From assembly GCA_029263315.1 (NCBI GenBank), contig JAJCXR010000048.1, positions 1 to 64,000 of the forward strand: a stretch of DNA of 64,000 nt, given 5' to 3'. The translations under genes were made by a program, and so were the position numbers. The stretch comes from Acidobacteriota bacterium. Lineage in GTDB: Bacteria; Acidobacteriota; Thermoanaerobaculia; Multivoradales; J023. This document shows, piece by piece, positions 25,781 through 33,458 of this stretch (its first letter is position 1; the number at the start of each line of letters is the position of its first letter). The notes beneath the pieces are model-generated. The model did no database searches and was not told the origin of the DNA. It saw nothing but the letters and a program-made list of their open reading frames with translations.

Positions 25781-26644
25781 GTGAACAAGAGACTCTTTCT
25801 CACCCTCGGGCTGATCGGCCTGACCCTCGGCGCGCTGCCGGCGATGGCCAATACAGGCGTCGCATTTGTGCACGGAACCGGCAATCAAACCAACGCCCTC
25901 AACGACTACTGGACCAGTGAGATGGTCAACTCGGTGCGGCAAGGTTTGCCGAACCAGAGCAAATACGTGGTCATCAACTGTCAGTTCGAAGAGTACATGT
26001 GGACGTCCGGGGCGGCCGGCTGCCTGGCCGGCTACCTCAACGATTTCATCAACAGTCAAGGCATCACCGATCTGGTGGTCATCACCCATTCCAACGGCGG
26101 CAACGTCATGCGCTGGATCATGTCCAACCCGACCTGGGACAGCCGTTACCCCAACATCATCAGCAAAATCCGCTGGGTCAATGCCCTGGCGCCGTCGAGC
26201 AAGGGCACTCCCCTGGCCGATGCGGTGACCAACGGCAACGTCTTCGAGCAATCCCTCGGCTGGTTGCTGGGTTACGCCAGCGACGCCGTGATGATGCAGC
26301 AAGTGAGCTGGATGGCCTACTACAACAGCACATGGTTGTACGGCACCAGTGGTCGCCCGGCCCTGCCCAAGGGCTTTTGGAACGTCGTCGGCACCGATGT
26401 CGAAACCTCCATTTTCGACGGCGACAGCTACTGCGGTGGCTACAGCCTGAACCTCGGCCTCGAGATCACCCAGGCCTGGTTGGCCAGTTGCTCCGATGGT
26501 TTCCTCGAGTGCACCAGCCAGAACGGTGCCGGGTCCCTGTGGTTCAACGACACCACCTACACCCAAGGCGACGAGCCCTTGAGTCACAATCAGAGCCGTC
26601 GCAAGTGCTTCGGTCTCGACGTCATTCTGCGCAACGACCTGTGA
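25781..26644 (+). CDS. Secreted alpha/beta hydrolase (lipase-like)
   Basis: This exported protein of 287 residues starts at GTG 25781 (GGAGGA five bases upstream), with a signal peptide ending ALPAMANTG. An oxyanion-type segment VAFVHGTGNQTNA follows. The nucleophile elbow VVITHSNGGNVMRWI (G.S.G variant H-S-N-G-G) matches a lipase/PGAP1-like fold. Four or more Cys residues (CQFEEY, CLAGY, YCGGY, CSDGFLEC) suggest disulfides. It is followed 20 bp later by another exported protein, so they form an operon. It probably hydrolyses a lipid or ester outside the cytoplasm; the substrate is unknown. Confidence 0.85.
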   Translation: MNKRLFLTLGLIGLTLGALPAMANTGVAFVHGTGNQTNALNDYWTSEMVNSVRQGLPNQSKYVVINCQFEEYMWTSGAAGCLAGYLNDFINSQGITDLVVITHSNGGNVMRWIMSNPTWDSRYPNIISKIRWVNALAPSSKGTPLADAVTNGNVFEQSLGWLLGYASDAVMMQQVSWMAYYNSTWLYGTSGRPALPKGFWNVVGTDVETSIFDGDSYCGGYSLNLGLEITQAWLASCSDGFLECTSQNGAGSLWFNDTTYTQGDEPLSHNQSRRKCFGLDVILRNDL

Positions 26645-26664
26645 GTCTGGGAGGACAAGCCATC

Positions 26665-27921
26665 ATGCAATCCTTGATCAAGAAATTCTTTACGTTTTCA
26701 GCTGCCGCGGCTCTCGCCGCCGCAGCTCTCGTGGCACCCGCCTCGGCACAGCAGGCAACCCTGCTCCCCCTGACCGACGGTGATTTCGCCGCCACCGAGT
26801 TGGTGGCGCCCCTGGGCCTCAAGGCCACCTCGGTACCCACCGACGCGGTCTCCATGAGCTGGGCCCTGCCCGTCGACAAGGCCATCGATTTAAAACCTCA
26901 GGCCTTTGTCGCCAGCAGCAAGGAGTATTGGATCGACGTCACCGCCGATGAGCTGAAGGCCGGTGTGGCGCTTTTCGCCCAGGCACCCGGTGCCCTGGTG
27001 CGCCTCAACCCCGCCCCCGGCGAGAAGGCCCTGGCGGCCATCGACCCCAGCGCCTTGACCATCGTCGATCCAGCCAAGCGGGCTTTCACCGACGGTCGCG
27101 CCATGGAGCTGGTGGCCACGGCGACCCAGCTCAAGGCCGCCGGCTCGCCCTTCGTCGAGGGTACCGTCGCCTTTCGCCTGCGCTCTGATTTGGGGTCCGG
27201 CACCTTCACCTTGAAGGCCGCCGAGCTCAGCCAAGGGCGCTATGTGATGCACGTGCTCGACCAGCACTCGCCGGTGTCCCTGAAGCTCAATACCCAGCGC
27301 AGCGACTACCTGCACGGCGACCAGCTGATCGTCGAGACGGCGCTCGAAGGCGCCGGTCTGAAACTGGAGATGGCCGCCGTCGAAGGTTTTGTCGTCTCCC
27401 CCGCCGGTCGCTCCTGGCCGGTGGTTTTTGCCCCCAGCGGCAACGGAGCGCACCGGGCCAGCTTGCCCTTGGACGCCCTCGAAGCCCCCGCCCGGGGTTT
27501 GTGGGAAGCCCATGTGGCGGTGCAAGGCAAGGCCGACGGTCAAGCCCTGCGGCGCTACAGCAAGGTGGCGTTCAACGTCGCCGTGCCGTCCGCCGGCCTC
27601 AACGGCAGGGCTGAGAAAGTCGCTTCGCAGAGCGGTGCCCTGGCCATCCGCCTGGGGGTCACCACCGCCACCGCCGGCCGCTACGAGGTCCGCGGGGTGC
27701 TGTTCGGCAGCGACGCCGACGGTTCCATGCACCCACTGGCCGTCGGCCACAGCGCCGATTGGTTGCAAGCCGGCGACCAGGATTTGGTGCTGAGCTTCGA
27801 CCGCGAGCTGGTCAAGGCGTCTGGCCTCGATGCCCCCTTCGAGGTGCGGGATCTGCGGCTGGTGGACCAAGGCACCATGGGCACCCTGCACCGTCAGGCG
27901 CGGGGCGTGTGGGTGCCATGA
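26665..27921 (+). CDS. Secreted DUF4785-like protein, partner of the hydrolase
   Basis: This exported protein of 418 residues has a signal peptide (residues 1-28, ending PASAQQ). I chose ATG 26665, with GGGAGG about nine bases before; the longer frame from 25999 only overlaps the hydrolase. The body (VSMSWALP, SKEYWIDVTADELKAGVAL, APGALVRLNP) resembles proteins annotated DUF4785 that I recall next to lipases. That resemblance is from memory and moderate. It is likely a beta-rich accessory or lipoprotein-type partner. A strong hairpin lies 50 bp after the stop. Confidence 0.65.
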   Translation: MQSLIKKFFTFSAAAALAAAALVAPASAQQATLLPLTDGDFAATELVAPLGLKATSVPTDAVSMSWALPVDKAIDLKPQAFVASSKEYWIDVTADELKAGVALFAQAPGALVRLNPAPGEKALAAIDPSALTIVDPAKRAFTDGRAMELVATATQLKAAGSPFVEGTVAFRLRSDLGSGTFTLKAAELSQGRYVMHVLDQHSPVSLKLNTQRSDYLHGDQLIVETALEGAGLKLEMAAVEGFVVSPAGRSWPVVFAPSGNGAHRASLPLDALEAPARGLWEAHVAVQGKADGQALRRYSKVAFNVAVPSAGLNGRAEKVASQSGALAIRLGVTTATAGRYEVRGVLFGSDADGSMHPLAVGHSADWLQAGDQDLVLSFDRELVKASGLDAPFEVRDLRLVDQGTMGTLHRQARGVWVP

Positions 27922-27972
27922 GGTAGCTCTCGGTGGCCCTCGACCGGGGGACGCCGTCGTACGAGTTGAAGG

Positions 27973-28000
27973 AAGGGACAGCCTGAGAAGGCTGTCCCTT
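27973..28000 (+). terminator. Strong hairpin after the hydrolase operon
   Basis: AAGGGACAGCC (27973-27983) pairs perfectly with GGCTGTCCCTT (27990-28000) across a six-base loop. The T-rich tail is weak (CGGCTTT), so efficiency is uncertain. The position, between the operon end at 27921 and the next start at 28062, fits an intrinsic terminator. Confidence 0.7.
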
Positions 28001-28061
28001 CGGCTTTGGGGGAGCAGCCCTGGGGCTCGACGGGGCTGCATCTATAGTAGAATTTCTCCCT

Positions 28062-30995
28062 ATGACACCCAACCAAGACCCGCATGCTGGCTCCTCCTCG
28101 TCGGCGATTCTGTTTCGAACCGGCGACTCAAGATCCGTCCATCAACTCCTGTCGTCCCTGGAACGAGGCGCCGAAGATGAGCCGTTGCTGCTCTTCTCCG
28201 GCGGCTGCCGGGGTGGTTTGCGGCGTCCCTTCGCCGGGCTGCTCGAGTTGGCGGAGCAAGTGGCCTTGGCCGCCTATGCCGAAGAGCCCCTGCTGATCGG
28301 ACGTTTCAGTCTGGCATTGGTCAATCTGCTGCCCGCCTGGAGAGCCAAAGATCGCCTTCGACGGGTCCGGACCCTGCGCTCGGGGCTCGCCGACTACATC
28401 TTCCACAACGATCCGGCAGGTCTCAAGCACTTCTACTGGAAACGGGATGTGGCCCCTTGGATGGCTGCCGATCTGATCCACTTTCTGATCGAAACCGCGT
28501 ACGTCCTGCAGCGCCACCATGGGAAAGGAGTAGCGCTGTGCCTCGAAAATCTCCACCTGGCGAGCGACACCACCCTCGACACCATCCGGCTGCTCGCTTG
28601 TTACGCCCAGAAGGCGCCGGTGCGGGTGATCGCATGCGGCGATCTCTCCGACCGGCAGCACAGCCTACTGATGGGGAACCCACCCTTCGCCTCCATTGGG
28701 TCCGCCCGCGACGTGGCGTCTGATATCCAAGAACCGCTAAGGGATCAGCTCACCGACCTGGAAAGACAAATCCTCGAAGCGGCCTCCGTTGCCGTCGCGC
28801 CCAGCACCACGGCTGACCTGGCCCGTTGGACGGGCGACGAGGGACAGTCTGTCGAGGCGGCGGTGGATGCCTTGGCAACCCACGGCTGGTTGCGCCGCCT
28901 CGATGACCGGCATCTGGCCCCAGCTTCCGGTTGGGTACGCGATACGATCTATCTCGGGCTCAGCGAGGAATCCCGTCGCCGATGGCACCGGACGGTCACG
29001 GAGGTCGAGCGGGCCGACCCCTTCGCCGCCACTTGGCATGCCGTGGGGGCTGGGTTGGACAATGATCAAATCTCCCGAGCCGCCTTGCGGGCCCTGGAAC
29101 AGGCCTGGGGGGTTTCCGATTGTGATCTGGCCTTGGAGCTCTGTGGCACGGCTTTGGAAGCGCGGCAGCATCTAGGCGAGCTCGACCAGGACATGCTCCT
29201 GGCCCTGTTGAACTACGACGCCGGGCACGCTGCGGCAACCGATCGTCACCTCCTTGCCGCCCTTGAGAAGCGACCCGATGCGGGGCACGAGCGTTTCAAT
29301 CTGATTCGCCTATTGGGCTACAACGCCACCTTCGGTCTGAACGATTTCGACCGTGGCCGTGAGCTTCTCAGCTCCTTGATCGCGCCCTATGAGGCCATGG
29401 AGATGGAAGAGCACGCCGGCTACCTGCGCAATGGGGTGGCCTATGCCCTGTTTCGTCTCGGCCGCTACGATGAAGCGATCGAAATGGAAAAACTCGCCTT
29501 GGCGCAGTTGCGCAAAGCGACTCCCAACAGCGCTTTTTTGTTCAGCATTCTGCAGCTCAACCTCGGCCGCCTGTTTCGTCAGCTCGGGTTTTCCGAGGAG
29601 GCCCTCGAGCTCTTCCGCGATGCCATGGACGAGGACTTCAGCCCTTACATGCTGCAGATCTTTTATACAACCTTGGCGCAGCTCCACAGCCATCGAGGCG
29701 AGGATTCGGACGCCTTGCAGGCGCATCACCTCTGTTTCGAGCTGGCAAGGGATCTCGATCTCGAGAACGCCTCTTACCCGGTGATCAATACCTTGTCGCG
29801 GCCGGTGTCCGTCAAGGGACAGCTGACCCGGGGTGACGAGGTCTTCTTTTATCTCTCCCTCCACTCGGCCATGGTCTGCCGACGCCTCGGCATCGAAAGC
29901 CGAGCCCGCAGTTACATCGATGCTCTGCGGAGCCGCTGGACGTTTCTGCCCGACGATGTCTGGCGGCAGGTGGAGGCGGCCCTGGCCGAGATCGAGCCGA
30001 CAGCCCTGGCCGTCGTCCCTGAAGGTGGGGCGCCACACCCAGCCTTTGCCCTGGCGGCGGAGAAAGCCACGGCGCGGTTTCCCGAGCTGTTGGCGGACGT
30101 GGCAACGGTTCCGCAGCAGGTCGAGTCGATGGTGCAAGCTCTCCTGGAGGAGCGCAGCGTCGCGATCTTGCGTCCCCGTGCGGTCGGTGGCGACACGGAA
30201 CTTCTCGACTGCCTGGTGATCTACGATCCTCGGAGCCACGGGCTGGCGGGCCGGCTCAACCCGGAGCTCGGCGTGGCGAGCGGTTTTTATCCGCCATCGT
30301 TTGGCGACACCCGGCCCTCAGCGCGGGTCGCCTTGGCATTGCCCGAGGCATTGAAACGATGTATCGAACCGCCCCATCCATCGCCGTTGATCCTGCAGGA
30401 GGCGACGCTGACGCCAGAGGCCCGCGACGAGCTACCCGCCCTCGGCCCCTACCGCGTTCGCTTCCAGCTCTTGACAGCCGAAAGCGACAGCTTCTTACAT
30501 CGGATCTTGACCGCCTTCGCCGAGCGGAGCGGCATCCCCGCTCTGGCGGTGGTGCCTTTTCACCTGCGACGGCGTATCTTGCCGTCGACCCCAGAGCAGG
30601 CTGTCAACGCCTTCCTGGCCAGCCCCATCGATCACTTGGCGCTCGGCGATCGGCTGTTGAGCAAGCGCCATGGTGCCCATGGTGCCGAGAACCTCCTACC
30701 CTTCCGCCCCCGCCTGTCGTTCCAAGCCTCGGTGCTCGAACCAGTGGACGACACGGCCGATAACTTCCACATCCGGATTCGCAATTTTGCGTATCAGAGC
30801 GACGTCAAGCTACGCCGCGAGCTGCGGCCGCTGATCGAGCTCAGCGACGGCCAATGCAGCATCGCCGACATTCTCGATCATCTGACCGATCACTTTCCCA
30901 CCGCAGACGCCGCCTGGCGCCGCCAGGCCTGTGATTTGTATCGCAAGCTCTGGCGTCAGGGAGCCATCACCTTCCGGGCACCGAAGAGCAGCTGA
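28062..30995 (+). CDS. Large degenerate ATPase-TPR-PqqD-like protein (paralogue A)
   Basis: This 977-residue protein is homologous along its length to the 1003-residue product of 39999-43010. The N-terminal part (about 1-330) looks like an AAA/STAND ATPase whose P-loop has decayed: the Walker-A position reads FSGGCRGGLRRPF, with no GK[ST], and a Walker-B-like LCLENLHLAS remains. The middle (about 340-600) is TPR-like helices. The last 90 residues (LRRELRPLIELSDGQCSIADIL) resemble PqqD/RiPP-recognition winged helices. A TATAGT/TAGAAT motif lies 9-19 bases before the ATG, so the transcript leader may be very short. No ribosome site is visible. Confidence 0.7.
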   Translation: MTPNQDPHAGSSSSAILFRTGDSRSVHQLLSSLERGAEDEPLLLFSGGCRGGLRRPFAGLLELAEQVALAAYAEEPLLIGRFSLALVNLLPAWRAKDRLRRVRTLRSGLADYIFHNDPAGLKHFYWKRDVAPWMAADLIHFLIETAYVLQRHHGKGVALCLENLHLASDTTLDTIRLLACYAQKAPVRVIACGDLSDRQHSLLMGNPPFASIGSARDVASDIQEPLRDQLTDLERQILEAASVAVAPSTTADLARWTGDEGQSVEAAVDALATHGWLRRLDDRHLAPASGWVRDTIYLGLSEESRRRWHRTVTEVERADPFAATWHAVGAGLDNDQISRAALRALEQAWGVSDCDLALELCGTALEARQHLGELDQDMLLALLNYDAGHAAATDRHLLAALEKRPDAGHERFNLIRLLGYNATFGLNDFDRGRELLSSLIAPYEAMEMEEHAGYLRNGVAYALFRLGRYDEAIEMEKLALAQLRKATPNSAFLFSILQLNLGRLFRQLGFSEEALELFRDAMDEDFSPYMLQIFYTTLAQLHSHRGEDSDALQAHHLCFELARDLDLENASYPVINTLSRPVSVKGQLTRGDEVFFYLSLHSAMVCRRLGIESRARSYIDALRSRWTFLPDDVWRQVEAALAEIEPTALAVVPEGGAPHPAFALAAEKATARFPELLADVATVPQQVESMVQALLEERSVAILRPRAVGGDTELLDCLVIYDPRSHGLAGRLNPELGVASGFYPPSFGDTRPSARVALALPEALKRCIEPPHPSPLILQEATLTPEARDELPALGPYRVRFQLLTAESDSFLHRILTAFAERSGIPALAVVPFHLRRRILPSTPEQAVNAFLASPIDHLALGDRLLSKRHGAHGAENLLPFRPRLSFQASVLEPVDDTADNFHIRIRNFAYQSDVKLRRELRPLIELSDGQCSIADILDHLTDHFPTADAAWRRQACDLYRKLWRQGAITFRAPKSS

Positions 30996-31072
30996 CCTCG
31001 ACCGCTTGCGGATTCTCTGAGCGGATTGGTCCCACGGCAACTCTAGGTGCTCAGCCGGTGAATGTAGCTTGT

Positions 31073-31450
31073 TCACTCATGCTGCGATCGGGGCTCGATC
31101 AAGTACAGACGGTTGCCGTCGGGATCCTTGATGAAGGCCATGCGCACGCCCCCACCGGGGCCGACCAGAATATCGGTAATGAACTCGACCCCTTCGTCTT
31201 CCAGAGCCTCCTTGACCATTTCCAGCGGCTCTGTGACCTGAAAACCCACCGTGATCGAGCCGATCTTTCCACTCGGTGGGCTGCGTTCCGAGGTCATGCG
31301 CAAACCCAGTGTCAGCCCCGCTCCTGCGTCGACCAGCGCATAGTGGTCGGCGAATCGTTCGACCAGAGTCAGTCCCAGGGCCTCGGTGTAGAAATCGATG
31401 GATTGCTCCATATCCTCGATGTACAGCGTCACGATTCCACCTTCGATCAT
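31073..31450 (-). CDS. VOC-fold (glyoxalase/bleomycin-resistance) protein
   Basis: This 125-residue single-domain VOC protein begins VTLYIEDMEQSIDFYTEALGL and ends with AFIKDPDGNRLYLIEP, the typical second metal-ligand strand. Family members are lyases, dioxygenases or drug-binding resistance proteins. AAGGAAGG lies five bases before the ATG. It is 51 bp after the ABC exporter gene on the same strand, so it may be the last gene of the RiPP operon. A self-protection role is speculative, and a housekeeping glyoxalase-like function is equally possible. Confidence 0.88.
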   Translation of the reverse strand: MIEGGIVTLYIEDMEQSIDFYTEALGLTLVERFADHYALVDAGAGLTLGLRMTSERSPPSGKIGSITVGFQVTEPLEMVKEALEDEGVEFITDILVGPGGGVRMAFIKDPDGNRLYLIEPRSQHE

Positions 31451-31501
31451 CGGTACCTTCCTTCAGCTTTGATAGTCAATTGCCTGATACCACGCTCATC
31501 T

Positions 31502-33454
31502 CTATGGCGTTTCGAGACCCCCATAGAGTTTGCCGTAAAGATCGTGGCTTCCGATCAGCTCCCTGTGGGTTCCCTGACCGCTCACCCGTCCATCTTCGAA
31601 GACATAGACACGATCCGCAAAGCGCAGGGAGCTCAAACGATGGGCGATAATCACCATCGTCTGCTCGGCGAAGTGCTGTAGCAACCCGGCGTAGAGCTTC
31701 TCCTCCGTCTCGAGGTCCACCGCCGACGTCGCTTCGTCGAGAATCAAAACCCGTGGCTGCGCCAAGATACTGCGGGCGATGGCCAAGCGCTGAAGTTGCC
31801 CCCCCGAGAGGCGGGCCCCCTTGAGCCCGATGGAGGTGTCGAGACCGTTCTCCAGGGCGGCCACCACATCTCTGACCTGAGCTATCTCCAGGGCCTGCCA
31901 AATCCTGTCTTCGGAGTAATTTTCTCCTAAACTAAGATTGGATCGCACCGTGTCGTTGAGAATCGCCGGACGCTGCAGAACCGTGGCAACGTTGTCGCGC
32001 ACCACATCGAGACCGATACGGTCGGTGGGCACACCGTCGAAATAGATCTTGCCCGATTTCGGCTGGTAGAGACCTAGTAAGGCCTGCACCAAGGTGGATT
32101 TGCCGCCTCCGCTGGCGCCGACAAAAGCAACCCGCTCCCCCTTGGCGATCTCGAGATGAATGCCCTTGAGCACATCCGGACCTCGACCATAGGCAAAGTG
32201 TAAGTTCTCAATGCGAATGGCCACCGAGGTTTGACCCGCAAACGGATTCTCCAAGTGGGGGTACTGCGGTTCGAGACTCAGGGCGTGCAGGCGCTGGATC
32301 CTTGCCAGGGCCGCCGAAGCCCCATAGTAGGCATATTGAAGACCGATGAGGTCCTGCACCGGGGTCATCATGAACCAGAGGTAGGAGAAGATCGCGAACA
32401 CCTCGCCGACGGTGAGGTCGGAGGCAATGACCATGAACAGGGCGGCGGCGCGGAAGATGTCAAAACCAAAGAGATAGGTCAGAGTGCTGATGCTTCGGGC
32501 GGCGGCGGATTTCCAGCCAAAGGCGATCGAATGCTCTTTGACTTTTCTGGCCTCCTCCACGAGCAGCTCGAAATAGTGGCCCTCCCGGTTGCTGGCACGG
32601 ATCTGCTGGATGGCGTCGAGGATTTCCCTGAGCGACTCTTGGAAGGTCTCAAACGAGGCATTCTCCTGCTTCTTGAGATACTTCATCCAAGTGCTGAAGA
32701 GCCCGCTGACCAGCAAAACGACGGGGTTGAGCAGCAAGATGAAGAGTGCCAGGGGCCAGTGAAGCCACAGCAGAATCAGGCTGACGATGACCACCGTAAA
32801 GATAGACAGAACGATGCGGCTCAGGGAAGAGCCGACAAACAGCTCCACGGTCCCTAGATCCACCACCAGATTCGAGCTGACGCGGCCACTGCCCAAGGTC
32901 TCGAACTCGGACATGGAGATACCGCGCAGCCGCCCGAGAAGAGCCGAACGAATGCGGAACGTGACGTCCTTGGAAATACGAACAAACAATCTCGACTGCC
33001 AGACCCCGAGCACTAGGCCGATCAGACGAAGCACCAAGGTCGAGGCCAGCACCACACCGATGTAGAGGACCGGACCCTGGGTGGCGTTGGGGAATTGGGC
33101 GTCGATGATCGCCAGCAGTCGCCCCGGGCGCTCGAGTAGCACCTCGTCCACCAAGAGCGGGAACAACAACGGTAGAAAGGCTGTCGCCAGGCTGGCGCCG
33201 ATGGCCAGGATATGGGCCAAGACCAAGACCCGCCAGTGCTCCTTGACAATGCCCCGAATGTAGGCCCAGGTGTACCCCCCAGGGTCCGCGGCCGGCTTGC
33301 CCCGGGCTGGATGGCCCCCGGCTGGATGGCCCCCGGCTGGATGGCCCTTGGACGGAAGAACCTGGACGATCGCCTCGGCCTTTGCCAACGTCTGGGAGGG
33401 TGCAGCTGCGCCGTCTTGTTTGGCTTTCGGCATTCCCAAGGTGCTTCGCGACAA
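31502..33454 (-). CDS. ABC exporter (fused membrane and ATPase domains)
   Basis: This 650-residue half-transporter has about six membrane helices in residues 75-370 and a C-terminal ATPase. The ATPase shows Walker A GASGGGKST, signature LSGGQLQRLAIAR, Walker B VLILDEATS and switch His in IIAHRLSSL. No C39 peptidase domain is present, so leader removal must be done elsewhere. The first 60 residues are a hydrophilic extension with GHPAG repeats. It starts at TTG 33454 with AAGGA eight bases upstream, 4 bp after the permease gene. The likely role is export of the modified peptide, or self-protection. A multidrug-type exporter is the alternative. Confidence 0.93.
   Translation of the reverse strand: MSRSTLGMPKAKQDGAAAPSQTLAKAEAIVQVLPSKGHPAGGHPAGGHPARGKPAADPGGYTWAYIRGIVKEHWRVLVLAHILAIGASLATAFLPLLFPLLVDEVLLERPGRLLAIIDAQFPNATQGPVLYIGVVLASTLVLRLIGLVLGVWQSRLFVRISKDVTFRIRSALLGRLRGISMSEFETLGSGRVSSNLVVDLGTVELFVGSSLSRIVLSIFTVVIVSLILLWLHWPLALFILLLNPVVLLVSGLFSTWMKYLKKQENASFETFQESLREILDAIQQIRASNREGHYFELLVEEARKVKEHSIAFGWKSAAARSISTLTYLFGFDIFRAAALFMVIASDLTVGEVFAIFSYLWFMMTPVQDLIGLQYAYYGASAALARIQRLHALSLEPQYPHLENPFAGQTSVAIRIENLHFAYGRGPDVLKGIHLEIAKGERVAFVGASGGGKSTLVQALLGLYQPKSGKIYFDGVPTDRIGLDVVRDNVATVLQRPAILNDTVRSNLSLGENYSEDRIWQALEIAQVRDVVAALENGLDTSIGLKGARLSGGQLQRLAIARSILAQPRVLILDEATSAVDLETEEKLYAGLLQHFAEQTMVIIAHRLSSLRFADRVYVFEDGRVSGQGTHRELIGSHDLYGKLYGGLETP
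33306..33350. repeat. 3 x 15-bp tandem repeat in the exporter N-terminus
   Basis: GCTGGATGGCCCCCG occurs at 33306 and 33321, with a variant at 33336. It is in frame and encodes the GHPAG repeat of the hydrophilic N-terminal extension of the ABC exporter. Confidence 0.9.
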
Positions 33455-33458
33455 CCCT

